In this document: positions 48,178-60,456 of the stretch, piece by piece | How positions within the stretch are numbered: the first letter of the stretch is position 1 | Layout: each line of letters starts with the position of its first letter | NCBI RefSeq assembly: GCF_025766255.1 | Contig: NW_026516668.1 | Coordinates: forward strand, 620,001 to 684,000 | Length of the DNA stretch: 64,000 nucleotides | Reading direction: 5' to 3' | Source: Zychaea mexicana | Taxonomy: Eukaryota; Mucoromycota; Mucoromycetes; Mucorales; Lichtheimiaceae | Notes under the pieces: generated by a model | The model's database searches: none | Told to the model about the DNA's origin: nothing | What the model saw: only the letters and a program-made list of their open reading frames with translations | Made by a program: the position numbers and the translations under genes

Positions 48178-48855
48178 GTCGTTGATTCGACGTTGTTGTT
48201 TTCCGCAAAGACACGCTTGCATCTGTCATAGAACGTAAAATCTTTGCGCATTCTCTCTAGCATAGCAATGCAAAAGAGAATACATGTTTGGTGAGAGATT
48301 GTACACACAAAAACAAAAATTAAGGAGTAATTAATAATTTGAGGGGCAGGCCGGCGGAAACGGTGATAGAAGGTGTAGTCGAAACCGTGTGCATGATGGA
48401 GGGAGGGTAATTCACTTGTACTCACCTGTAAGCTGTGCCTTCGCTTGGTCGTCGTTCACCACGTCCGGGGCTGTCAGCTGCTCTTCCCACTTTCTGTAAC
48501 GATTTTCCAACCAGCGCACCTTGAACTTGATTGCTTCATGGTACATGATATTGCGAAACACTTCTTCAGCCACGCGCTTGCTGTATCCAGAATTGTTGTT
48601 TTTCCAACTTTCATAATGACCTGGCTTTTCAAGATCGCTTAATAAAACAGTGACATCGTCGTCTCGCCATTGAATATAACGTCGTGTTGATTCCTGTTGC
48701 CGTTCGGTCTGCTGCTGTTGCTGCTGCTGTGGTTGTGGCTGCTGCTGATTAGTATGTTCATGTGTTTCTGAATCCTCTGCCGTTGCCGTACTAGACGACG
48801 ATGGTGTGTTAAGACCATAATTGCCAGCTGTCTGTGTAATAAATGAATGCGTCAT
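47435..48855 (-). CDS. Myb/SANT-like (MADF/trihelix type) DNA-binding protein
   Basis: Three exons (complement of 47435-47621, 47689-48256, 48426-48855) give 394 residues. After a Q-rich N-terminus, residues about 60-130 form a single Myb/SANT-like helical domain: a tryptophan-led start (YIQWRDDDVTVLLSDLE), YSKRVAEEVFRNI, and KVRWLENRYRKWEEQL. The middle is disordered with poly-Ala, Ala-Pro and poly-Gln runs. SKRRKTG is a likely nuclear signal. The C-terminal 60 residues form a coiled coil (ERMQRMRLEQLRLEIELEKI) likely used to dimerise. It is probably a sequence-specific regulator; targets are unknown. Neighbouring the histone block does not prove a link. Confidence 0.75.
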
Positions 48856-51787
48856 TGTTGCTGGAATTATATAGGGCGTATTGTGGATAAGGTCTCAACT
48901 TCTCCTATTTTATATTGTCAGACAAGAGACAGTGTGGTTATTTTAAGAGAGAACGAAAAGAATTCTAAACTTCCATTTCAATTCGCTTGGACGAATTTCA
49001 ATATCACGTCACTTGGGTTTAAATTTTCGAAATTCATTGGTTAACAAAAAAGAAGCAGAATATTTTTTTGGTGGTAAAAAAAACTTTCCAAGAGGTGTAT
49101 TGTCGACTTTTCATACTGTATAAAAATATATAAACAGGGCATTTGATACTCTGTCTACAAGGCCTTATCTACTTCTTTAAGATTCTCACTTCTTCATCCC
49201 GTGAACGTTGGCCTTGCTTTTTGCTGTTTGCTCCCAATTTCCTTTAAAGTGGATAGAGAAAGAGATTTGATAATCGTTTCCTTTTGGGGCCCAGAATATC
49301 AGCAAAAGACAATCATACTGCTGAGCTCTGGTCACACAAGTATTTCACTGATGACCATGATGACCATGATCCATGATGATCATGCCAAGGACGGAATCTC
49401 TTATTTCTGGGCAGACAAGCAATATACCAATTTCTCAACAAAGCATACTCAATCCTAATATTTCGACGATGAGCCCTATCATTATATCAAGTAATGGCTG
49501 TTTCACTATATACTTTGACTTTCTGTTTAATATCAAGAAGCTTCTCAAAGTACAGTAGTTTACTATTAATAATGAAAACGAAGGCTTTCTTTTCCACCAC
49601 AACAACAAGCCGTAATCACAATCAAGGTTTATAACTTATTTGTATCGTGCTACTACTACTTTACTACCGTGCCCAGAGATTGAGATTGTTGTGTGTATTT
49701 ATAGGATGCTTGCCTGAACTTTGGTTTGTATGGAAAAAGATGACGTTCTCTATATGTGGTAGTAGACACCTTCTTCCGCCGATTTACAATTACTTCGCCC
49801 TAAAAAATCATGCAATATAATTAGTAATAATCAGATACTGTAATTAATTCAAGAAAATGATTTTACGTATGACACAATAGCACACGTTCTTTAGCTTCTA
49901 CTGATGAAAATATGTTGTTTTTTAAACTATTAGCGGTATAATACGTAGTTGTTACAGTCCGTTACTACAGACAGCAAATTCCAAAATAGGATGATGATCG
50001 AAATAAAGTATATGCTGTTAGCTCACAACAGTTGGAAAACATCAAGGGAAGAATGTATCTGCGAAGCATAGACATAACTAACAATAATACAGACAGAAAA
50101 TTGAAATGATAACTACCATAGCACATTTGGTATTGTGTTTTTAAGCATTTTAAAAAGCTACTTGTAACGATCACAGTGTAAAAAACTCTACACTCTATTG
50201 GTAAAAGCTCACTCTTATGCTTATTCTATCAAACATGTACCAGTAGTAAGGGGAAAAAGCTATCTGAATTTCTTATGAGAAATGAACAATTTTGTTTATG
50301 TGCTGATGTTGCCACTGTTGCAGAATCGCGCAGAAAACGTTATCATCTGTGCAAAGCACTGAGCGATCCTTTGCTTTTCCAAGAAAAAACTAAATAAAAG
50401 GTATACAATCAACAACACCGCATCCTCTACCTTTCATACTGCCTTCAACTTTTATAACTCCTGCTAAATCATACAATCGATTGATAGTTCTGGAAGCGAC
50501 TTTTGACAACTTTCGAAACGGATTAGCTAATGATGACGCGATGCTAAAAGAAAGCTAGCAGCTAGTCTTGCGATGAGGATTTCTAATCAAAAGCCTTTAG
50601 TAACTTCTAGGACAGCCGTTACGTACAGCTACTAGTGTCTTATTTTCAAGAGATTTCACACTCTATGGCAAAGTGTGTTTTACAGACAAAAGTTACTGCT
50701 TAAATAATTGATGAGCAGGCGATAATGCAAAGAATTTCTTTTGACTTAATTTGCGTTGTTGCACTTTAATGAAACACATAAGAAGAAGTAAACATCTAGC
50801 TGCTACTACTGAAGCTCCTTCAAAAGTTCAGCATCTACGGTTAGACATGTTAGGAATTCTCTATTATATAATCAAATATGTGTAGTAATAGCAAGATTTA
50901 AGCCGGGATTTCTTCATAACCTATCGCTCTGCTCTATCTTTTGCTACTATTTATTTATTTTTATTTTTGAAGAAACAGAAGATAACTAACTTACTAGCAC
51001 GGTATATTTATTACTCAGGGTAACCCATTACTTATATAGGTTTTTTGCTTTCCAATAGGAAATAGCGTTAAGGAATCAACCATCCGTTTCTCGCGACAAG
51101 TAGGAACAAAACAAAAGAATATAACATTATTTCATGACTTGTGAGATTCATCTACTGAAACAGAGTAATATGATAGGTGCTGTTTATTTTACTCAGTTAC
51201 ACTTCCAATGCTAGCTATTGCTACGATGTCTGCTGTTATTGATTTTGTAAAAAGAGATATATCAATTTTCATGTCTTCCTTTCTGTATTGCATGCAGCTG
51301 CACTGAATTTCTCTACTTAGTGTATTTTCGTTCTCCTCGTGTTATTACACGCTTTATCTCAATAAGATCACTGAACTCATTTATTTGCACCGTCTACAAT
51401 AGTATACGGCTACGAAGCTGTATAAGATTAACAGTCATATCTTTCTATGATTATGTTACCATCTAACAAAAGCATTGATAATATAAAAAACGACAGCTCC
51501 TACGTCGTGTATGTGCGGGTATACATGTTCAGATGCTTTTTTTTGTTTGGCTTACGGTTCAACAACAATGATCGGTAAATATGCAGTTAACGAAATATAC
51601 GATAACAGTAACTTCTTACCGTTATCAATGTGGCTCGAAATAGATAAGTACTAATACAACAAACAAAGAGAAATAGAATAATCACTTCAAAACGAGGGAA
51701 ATCAAAAAAGGACGACGAAAATATGTCAGAAAATGGTCTTTTCGCAAAACACAAAAGGATTTCTATAATCAGAGACTAACTGATTGA
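48856..51787. other. AT-rich intergenic region, no gene seen
   Basis: Almost 3 kb with stop codons dense in all frames. A small ATGATCATG-type palindromic cluster lies at about 49360-49383. No domain, RNA gene or terminal inverted repeat was recognised. Confidence 0.55.
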
Positions 51788-51860
51788 AGCCCAACGGGGG
51801 GATCGAACCCCCAACCTTGAGATTAAGAGTCTCACGCTCTGCCAATCGAGCTAGCCGGGC
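51788..51860 (-). tRNA. tRNA-Lys (anticodon CTT)
   Basis: Read on the minus strand the sequence folds as a 73-base cloverleaf: acceptor GCCCGGC pairs with GTTGGGC (two G-U pairs), the A-box TAGCTCGATTGGCAGAG matches, the anticodon stem TGAGA/TCTCA encloses loop CTCTTAA, and the T-arm GGGGGTTCGATCCCCC is perfect. There is no intron. The discriminator base is T in this reading, so the exact 3' end could shift by one base. Confidence 0.9.
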
Positions 51861-52777
51861 GGTTGTTGTATTTACAATCTCTGGCATTTATATAGCGCAA
51901 CAAATGATACTGCAGCAGCAGCAGCACGCAGCAGCAGCAGTAGCACGCAGCACCAGAAATGCTCTTAAGTCTTTATAAAAATATGGAAAATTTTTAATAT
52001 TATTTTGTAAAAGTAAAATGATATTTATTAAATAGGTATACAGATTACTATTAATTTTTATAAGCTGTTCTTATCACTCATACAGGAGTGGTCAAATAAC
52101 ACAGTAGATATGTGGGTTATTTTCAAAAATATTAGGTTAAGGGAAAGCATACAGTTTGCACCCCTAGGATTTGAGCAGAAAGCAGTTAGAAATGGCACTG
52201 TATCATATGGGTAGAAAAAACAGGGGTGTGCTCTGTAAGCCACTGCAAGGATAATATGCTGAGAAAATCTGGTAGGAACAGCACTAAACTAGCGGTAACA
52301 ACAAAGAAAAAGGACTTCTGCAAGTGTCTGTAAGAGCACGCTGCAGTTGTTCAACGTACACATTTTATTTGTGTCAGTAAAGCTCTGTTGTATCAGTATT
52401 TAAAAAAGGGGCTTCGGTCATTAGTATCAGAGACAGAATGTAGAAGAGGGAAAATAAAAATATATTTGCGAGCTCGATGCCATTGTGCGATGAAGTTGGT
52501 GGTAGATGTTAAGATCAGATGATGCTCGGTATGTAATAAAGATACAGGAGCAGTTTCTTAAGCAGTTCTGTAATAAGGAAAAGGAACTGGTGGTATTTGG
52601 GGGAGGGGGGGTTATATTGCAATATGTGCATACATGTGCTGTATGAGTAGAAAAGTGTACCTGCTACTACTGGAACAACTCGCATGTACGTAGCACTTGC
52701 ATAAAAAAAGCGGCCATCAAAATGGTTTAGGTGCACATGTATTTTCAGTATAAGCAAAGAGTGGCAGCACACTTTTA
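51861..52777. other. AT-rich intergenic region, no gene seen
   Basis: Apart from a CAG-rich tract just upstream of the tRNA (51909-51945), no feature is supported. Confidence 0.5.
51909..51945. repeat. CAG trinucleotide tract
   Basis: Interrupted runs of CAG with two CACG interruptions, 50 bases 5' of the tRNA gene. It is not in a recognised reading frame. Confidence 0.8.
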
Positions 52778-52865
52778 ATGCAAGTACGGCACTTCGCTTT
52801 AAAAAGTACATAGCCAAGATAATATGATGCAACTATGGCACTTCGTATCAAAAAGTACATAGCCA
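52778..52865. repeat. Two-copy 39-base direct repeat
   Basis: Copies 52778-52816 and 52827-52865 start 49 bases apart and agree at about 34 of 39 positions. The core AAAAAGTACATAGCCA is identical in both, as is GGCACTTCG. They lie about 60 bases upstream of a TATA-like element. Confidence 0.85.
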
Positions 52866-52924
52866 TTATTACTTTGAAGAAGTGTGCTCGATGTGTTGTT
52901 TATTGGTTTTGCGAGTAAAAGTAG

Positions 52925-52932
52925 TATATAAG
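52925..52932 (+). promoter_or_regulatory. TATA-like element upstream of the micro-ORF
   Basis: tatataag, 104 bases before the ATG at 53036. It is followed by a CT/CA-rich leader that resembles the 5' UTRs of the real genes in this window. Confidence 0.45.
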
Positions 52933-53035
52933 AAGGATAGTGGTGAGAAAGAAAAAAGGGCATTTTTTATACTTTCCGCCTTACATCCTTTTAAGCTTCT
53001 CAATTAATCTCACCATCACAACCATCACAACAACA

Positions 53036-53116
53036 ATGGAAGAATCTACCATGCTTTGTTTCTGCCAGCTATGTTCCGGATGTGATAATTATTGCAATAA
53101 TAAAATGAGACAATAG
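53036..53116 (+). CDS. Possible 26-residue Cys-rich peptide
   Basis: ATG at 53036 sits in a good context (caacaATGG) after a CT/CA-rich leader and reads 26 codons to TAG. Five cysteines fall within 13 residues (LCFCQLCSGCDNYC), a CxCx2Cx2Cx3C spacing. Small fungal copper metallothioneins have similar size and Cys density, but more CxC pairs, so the resemblance is partial. An AATAAA-like signal follows near the stop. A spliced or larger protein cannot be excluded. Chance is also possible for so short a frame. Confidence 0.35.
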   Translation: MEESTMLCFCQLCSGCDNYCNNKMRQ

Positions 53117-55082
53117 ACGAATGCTTTGAAACACTTTTTAAATGAAAATCGAAATGAGTTCCTGTACTACATGAACACTACTGCTTTTATTCTGTCCTAG
53201 TAATGTTCGAAATAACTCTGATAAAATAAAATATATTAGGTATTACGTTGTTGTTGTCATTCCGTGGTCAAGAATATCCTCAGATAAGCTTGGACTGTCG
53301 TCCACTTATTTCATTATGATGCTAGCCATGTCAGACATGACATTAACTAGCGTCTAGCGTTTGGATAATCGTTGCGAATGTGCTCACACAGCTTGTTCGA
53401 AACGCTACTCAGTACCAACACTAAACATAGTGCTTACCAGATCAAGAAAGCCCTCACTTGTTCCGGTGATGTAACAGCGTAGTTGCTGGTAAACTTTCAT
53501 ATTCTTTGTCGCCAGTGATAACAACAGCTTCGAAGAAGGCTCGGCGGCGCGATCCTACTCCCAGGAAATGCTTCTTCGAAAGCCATTTGATTACCGATTC
53601 GCTGCGCCGCAGAAAAGTCCATCACCTCACAAGGCAGGGGGGGAACAAACATCGTGAATGACAGACTAGTCTCATTTGTTCAACACTATATAGTCAAACT
53701 TATACTATCCCGTTAACGAGCCATATCGACAGCCATCTGATAGTATAGTATATGGCTCATGATTTCCATCAAGCACAACATCTAATAACCACTATGGTCG
53801 ACTGTTATACCCAGTTCATCTATTTCTTATTTAAGCAACATGCAACACATCATGTCCTTTCACATTATCCACTCCCAAACAAACATACAACTACATAGTC
53901 TCTTCTCCATGATACCGAATTACACATTCCCGCAATTTCTCGGCACATGATAACACTCGCGTACACCCGTTCAAATCAGTTTAAAGTCTGTTTAGCTGGA
54001 GAAATGGCTGGACTGCAGGTAGAACATTGAAGTGTCCGATGCCTTCATAACCGCAACAATGACAGTAAGAGCATCGACTCATATAATGTCTGGCAAAATA
54101 ATAGGAAATAATGCTGCGCCCGAGCATATCTACAGTAAACACAAAACAGTATCATGTAAGGATTTGAAGTTCTGTACCAAGCAGCCTTTATGGAGGTTAA
54201 TAATTTCTCAATGCACGAGGTTGAGTGATTAATATGCATCTATCAATAGATCCGCTCTCATTCTACCACTATCCATAAAGAGCAACATCAACTGCTTCCA
54301 TCCAGGTGTAGCTGTATATTTTGCTTTGCAAAGGTAGGTGATAAGTATTGTTGAAAGCGGAATGTGATAATTTATGGCAGCTACCAATTCACTGGCCTAT
54401 GATGTAAATCTTATGGAATGGCCTTTTTCTCCTCGAACTGCTAAGTCTAGGAGCCTTGAATGATGTTGCATGCCTGCTAGTTCCAATCATCTATTTGAGC
54501 TGAGTGATGACGAAGAGGATGATGGATGACTCAGTTTCATTTATTTTTCTCTTTTTATTTAGATATACCATCTTGACGAGAATGAGAGGATATCAGTTCA
54601 TGGTTAAATAGAGATGATGATTGAAAGCATGGTTAACATAATATATCTCATTACACTATATTATTTCCTTTATTGAATGGCTTAATATATGTATTACTGG
54701 TCAACAAGTACCGATCCATAATATTCCAATTACAGTTTCTGATTTTCATGTACTCAAAGCTACGTTTTCCTACTTGTACTGGCTGGAATATAACAACAAG
54801 GAGATATGGCTCTTTTCTGTTCAAAATGGTACAAGTGTGCTGCTTCGTTTGGCCAAGTAAGACGCAAGTTGATTGAAGGGTCAATTGGTTTATTTTATCA
54901 AATCAATGTCGATGTGTAAAGAGAGGATTAACACTGATAACAGACACACTGTAAATGTTGTCAAGCGTGCTGTTGCTTTTACAACTTTAATTGGCAGGTT
55001 TATCTATGAGCGTAAATTTGTGTTCCGACAATAAAGTAGGTTGTTGGTTTATCTCAAAGTCAAAACAACGACGCGCGAACTC
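53117..55082. other. AT-rich intergenic region with interleaved inverted repeats
   Basis: No coding frame is supported. A GC-rich island (about 53520-53650) and adjacent sequence contain two sets of interleaved inverted repeats, described in the findings. The rest is AT-rich. Confidence 0.5.
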
Positions 55083-56708
55083 ATGGACCCAAACGTGAGT
55101 TTTCATTATAGAAGGCGGCAAACGATCTATTAAAAGAAAGTATATTAACGAAAATTTACAACGAATGTAGCTGGATATAAGTGAACAACAGCGGGCGGCA
55201 GCGCGTCGACTCTTTGGCGTGGTAAGAATCAAAGGTTCTTGTGCTTGTGCTAAAAATCGTTCAGTTTTTTTTAACGATCAACACAATACATATGTATAGC
55301 TCTCTGCTACAGCAGGATCGCCCGCTCACGTCAATGCCGTTACCATTCTTGGTGCGAAAGCTACACGACCCGGTTTCCTAACAACTGTCACCCAACCCGT
55401 TATTGACAGCAAAACAGTAGCCGATGTCGTAAACCAATCACAAGCGATCGCCGAACAATTGATCCGGCTCGATATTTTTGAAGACGTTCAAGTATTACTC
55501 GATCGCGCAACGGACACGGATCCGCTGGCGGCTCCTGGATCTATTAACGTCTTATATCAAGTCAAGGAAAAGAGTCGAGTATTTCTCAAAACCGGCACCG
55601 AGATTGGTAACAATGAAGGCAATATGGTATGGACTAGAGCTCATTTTACTACTGTATCTGTATTGAGGGAAAGATATTAAATAGAGCATGTATGTGTATG
55701 TAGAATGGATCGATTACAGTACGCAACGTATTAGGTGGAGCAGAAATGTTGGAATCATCCGCATCCTTCGGCACACGCAACAGCTCCGCTTTTCAATTCG
55801 CCTTATCCAAACCAATCCAAGGATCACCCGATGCCAAGGTCGATATTAACGCCCACAGCGTCGTTCAAAACAACACACTATACAGCTCATATGAAGAAGT
55901 AGCAAAGGGTGCCGGGTTACGGTATAGAGGTGTGTCGCGCTACGGTTATCACGAGCTCGGTCTCGACTGCACCTGGCGGAATATCGATCGCATCGCAGAC
56001 ACCGCATCGCTCAGCATTCGCCAACAAGCCGGTCATACATTAAAAACATCCATTCGCCATGTATTTATGCACGACCGCCGAGACAACATGTTGCTGCCAT
56101 CAACAGGCCACTACGTCAAATGCACACAAGAACTGGCAGGTGGTTTTGGCAATACCAAATTCTTCAAGACACAGCTCGAAACTCAATACTGCCATCGCAT
56201 CGGTGGTGGACAGCTGCTTAAGGATTCAGAAGGACAATGGACGGGTGTTCACCCGGGTTTGGTATTGAGTATGGGACTCAGAGCTGGATTCATGGCTGCG
56301 GAATCTGCAACAGTATCTGACAAGTTTATGCTTGGTGGTCCTCTGTCGATCCGAGGCTTCAGAACGGCTGGTGTTGGACCTCGCGATTATCGGGATGCAT
56401 TAGGCGGTGATGCATACTGGGCAGCAGGCTTCAGCGCGATATCACCGTTACCGAAATACGAAGACAAACCATTAAGAGCACATGCATTCGTCAATGCAGG
56501 CACGTTGGTGCCTTGGAAGATTGGTACAAACGCACAAGACACAGCACGATCCCTCATACAATCACCCAGTGTCGCCGTCGGATTCGGTCTCATTTATCGC
56601 CACAGTATTGCTCGTCTAGAATTAAACTATTGTATTCCACTAACAGCTGCTCGAGGAGACTTGGTGAAGCGTGGTTTGCAATTAGGCGTCGGTATAGACT
56701 TTTTGTAA
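55083..56708 (+). CDS. SAM50: SAM50/TOB55 mitochondrial outer-membrane assembly protein
   Basis: Four exons (55083-55094, 55171-55221, 55300-55626, 55704-56708) give 464 residues. The first exon codes only MDPN. A single POTRA-like domain (HVNAVTILGAKATRPGF to LYQVKEKS) is followed by GNNEGNM and RNVLGGAE and an Omp85 beta-barrel. The barrel contains GPLSIRGFRTAGVGPRD, the conserved RGF motif of loop 6. The C-terminus GLQLGVGIDFL ends in an aromatic/hydrophobic strand like the beta-signal. Sam50 inserts beta-barrel proteins in the mitochondrial outer membrane. The last acceptor (tatgtag at 55703) was preferred over the nearby attacag because only it keeps the frame. Confidence 0.93.
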
Positions 56709-56774
56709 TTGAAAAAGAAGAAAAAAAGCACAACCATATTCAAAACTATCTAGAACAAACGGTTGAAGATTTGA

Positions 56775-59700
56775 TTATGTTGACATGTTCGTCGAGGATG
56801 ATGATGATGCTGATGATGCGGGGTTAAGATTATCGTTGTTCGTGGTGGTTCTGTGATTGTTGTTGTGGTTACTGCTTGCAGAACGTGTTCTAAATAGGAT
56901 CTGGAGATCATTCATCTTCTCGGCCTTGCTTTCCTCTTTGGACATGTAGAGTTTGTTCACAAGGTCGTGCTTCTTCTCTTGAATCTCCAATATACGTTCT
57001 TCCACTGTATCTCGCATGATAAAGCGTGTAACAATAACTGGATTATCTTGTCCTAAGCGGTGCACACGGTCAATGGCTTGTGCTTCAACAGCATAATTCC
57101 ACCATGGATCCTACATGTTCGGAGGTCGTAAGTGCTTTTGAGACTTTGCCGAGCCTTTTGCAACAAGGAAAACGCGTTGTTTTTTTACCATCATAAGTAC
57201 GCGGCTTGCACAAGTCAAATTCAAACCGACACCACCGGCTCGTAAACTAATAAGCAGTACATCTATGTTCTGTTGCGTGTTAGAGAAGCTGACCAGCACT
57301 TTCTCGCGTTGCGCCTGGGGTTGTCTGCCATCGAGTCGTGTGAACTGAATATTTTCTCGTTGGAGTGCGAGCTCAATGATGTCTAGGAACTGCGTAAACT
57401 GCGAAAAGACAACAGTCTTGAGGCCCTCACGTACGTATTTCCGTAAGTGGTTCAAGCATGCGTCGATTTTGGCAGACGATTTGTATCCACCGATGGCTTG
57501 ACTAACATCAATTCGTGGGGTAGATGGTATGTCTGCTGAGGATGGTAGCGAGGGGTCAGGGAAGGTTGTGGTGAGCTGCACAACTTCGGCTTGGTCAACT
57601 GTTTTACGACAGGACGGACAATCGTACGGTAGGCCTTGGTCTTCTTTTTTCTACATCAATATAGCGAAAAGGTTATACATTATCCTCATCTGTTGTTGGT
57701 CCACAATAACTCCCAGGTATTGTGTTTTGTCCAACTTACCTGAAAATACTCCGTTAAGCAGCCGCGGCAATACATGTGCATGCATGGCAGTAGTAGCTTT
57801 GTATCCACTATCTCATAGCAGAGAGGACACTCTTCGGAAATCCCATCCACTTCACCATCCTCGCTGTTTCCTCGCTCCCGGGTCAAAAGCTGCTGGAGAA
57901 CATTGGAGCCATAAGAGTCCTCCTTGTTGCTGTACTTCTTGACCAAATCGTCCAAGGATGTAATGCCACCATCTTTAGTGTGGATGCTGTCCTGCTTTTC
58001 TGACTTGCCCAAAACAAGGTAGGGGTGACACGCGACTTGGCGGAGACGCATCAACAGTTGGAATATCGAGGCATAATTGGTGAGCGCTTGGCCAGCAGCG
58101 CAAAAGTGAGAAAACTTGGTCTCGGAGTCATTGTATATTGAGTCATAAATATCTTGCTCGGGTTCGGAAAACTGGAGATATTCAATGTTGACGTCTTTGG
58201 GTGGAAGTTGTACCATGGGATTGCCGTTGATATCGCGCATGTCCTTTGTTCGTCGAAGCACGATAGGCTCGAGGACCGTCTTGACAGCCGTAAGCGCACG
58301 CGGATCCTTCTTTTCGAACGGTATCGTGATGAATGCACGCCAAAAGGTGTAGTTGGACCATGGTTCGTGTCGCAGGAATCGGACAAGCGCAAAAAGATCT
58401 TCTAATTTGTTTTGGATCGGTGTACCTGTAACGGCCCACCGACGAGATGCTTTGAGTGCAGTACAAGCACGTGATGTTTTGCTCGTGCGGTTCTTAATTT
58501 GGTGTGCTTCGTCTAAAATGATGCGCCAAAAGTTAATGGTAGAGAGTGCTTCATTGGAACGGTTCCAATCACTCATTACCACACCGTACGACGTGACAAG
58601 TACGTCCGGTGCTGACCCATCCCATCGACAAAGCTGCTCCTGCAAATTAGCGTTTCTGCTGTCGCCATAATATACCTCCACGCGAATAGAGCCTTGCTTT
58701 GATCCACGAACAAGTTCATCACGCCATTGTGCCAGAAGCGACATGGGACACACTACGAGTGTCGTTGGAGAAGATGATGCTTGGTCGGCTGGAACGGGTG
58801 TTGAACCAGTTATAAATTTGTTTTGATGGATTAAACTGAGCATTTCGATCGTCTTGCCCAAACCCATTTCTAGTAAACGTTTTTTCATATGGATATTTCA
58901 GCAATTATAATAAACGCATATTTCAAAGTGACCATCAAACTGGATTACAGCGGAACTTACCATCTGCAAGGATGCCACCTCGTTCTTGACTTTCCAACTC
59001 AGGGAATTGCAAGCTTAATTGCCCTTTTGATGCCAAGTTAGTACTGGCGCTTCTTATCATTATCGTTCTATGCAATGCAAACCATCCTCATACCTGAATA
59101 TGGATTAAAGTAGAAGTAATCTGATTTTCCATTAGTGCTACGAGAAAACGTATACTCTTCCCATAACGGATGCATTGCTCGTAAATTCTTGTCTTCATTT
59201 TCGTGGTCCAGAGATTCTTTGTGGACCATCCAACCAAGTGCCTAATTATGCTCAGTATCCTGTTCATATATTACCAATACTCTGAAAGTAGCATCTGTAT
59301 TTACCCTTCTCTGATATGGCTTGAGTGATAGCGCCATTTGATTTGGTGTATCCATAGGCATAATCTGTCCGTCAAACACTTGGGCTTTTTCGTAGATCGA
59401 ATCCAGCTGTTCCTTTGTGACCTCCTTTTCCTCAGGTTCATCAATTCCATCTTCCTCTGTCGGCTCGCCAGAACGACCTTGTAATGATTGTGCCGTTGAT
59501 ATCGACTGTGCAAGTTGATTGCGTGCCTCGTCATCGTTCCGGCCAACCTTCATATTCATGCGCTGCATAGCTGATCGTGTTGGCTTCAGGTTGATTTTAT
59601 TCAACAGTTCCAAAACAGCTAATGTTCGTTCCTGCGCCAGACGTTCTTGCTGCGTCTCTACCGACCGATCGAAAACAGGTCTATCCTGGTCATCACTCGG

Positions 59701-60456
59701 AGAGGATGCCAATATATCTGTTGTGAATGCTTTTTCGGTGAAATAGCAATTGATGCGCAAAATTATATCTGTGCCGGTTTGTAGCTTGGGTGGACAAATC
59801 ACAATGTCAGCGTCGAACGCGCATATATCCAGGTCGAGTAGCTTCGATATGGTCTTTGTTGCCTTGAGTCGTCCAACTTCGCGTCCTTCCGTCGTTGAAA
59901 AGCGGACTATGATATTTTCGGCCGTGCGTCGTGAACCACCAGCCCGGTTGCGTCGGTAGGTGGTAGGTGAAGTAGCTGCTTGCTTGGATCGTTCAATTAC
60001 CACTTTGTCTCCTTCCTTGACTGGACTGTCTCCATTGACCATTGAAAATCCTTCAATATACCATTCGCCTAGGTACTGTTTTTGAGGCGAGTCCGTTGGG
60101 GTAGCTGAAGATGTAGAAGACGTAGTAGTTGCACTGGCAGGCGGGGGCTCATCGATCGCGCGTGAAAAATAAGCATTGATTGCCATTTGCACATCCCCTC
60201 GAAAAGCATTGAGCAGCCTGTCTAGTTCAGCATCACTTGCTTCGTCGCCAACAAAGTCGCGGAACTGCTGAATTTTTGGGTCACTGTTTGTGGGTCGTGC
60301 AGGCGAAATGCACATGGGTTCTGGCTGCGGCGACGAAGTAACCGGGGATTCTGGTTGGGAATCGTCCTCAGCAGGCTGGACCCGGGGAATACGGCGTGCA
60401 GGCATCATGTCGGCATCTTCGTCGAAGAAGCGTCGCTTCTTATTTGAATCACTCAT
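56775..60456 (-). CDS. RAD5: RAD5/HLTF-like SNF2 helicase and RING ubiquitin ligase
   Basis: Six exons (complement of 56775-57110, 57189-57650, 57740-58869, 58961-59023, 59094-59241, 59305-60456) give 1096 residues. A UBA/CUE-like helix set lies near residues 60-100, and a HIRAN domain around 155-290 ([29 protein letters not shown]). The SNF2 core has Walker A EMGLGKT near 455, DEAH near 575 and [17 protein letters not shown]3HC4 RING ([18 protein letters not shown]) is embedded between helicase lobes and split by an intron. The second lobe has [13 protein letters not shown] and [10 protein letters not shown]. The HIRAN-SNF2-RING order is diagnostic of Rad5, which polyubiquitinates PCNA for error-free damage bypass and remodels stalled forks. 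It converges on SAM50 with only 66 bases between stops. Confidence 0.95.

Noticed and set aside
51784..51978. 64-codon plus-strand frame beginning MKPNGGIEPPTLRL
   Set aside because: It is the antisense translation of the tRNA-Lys gene, a well-known spurious protein.
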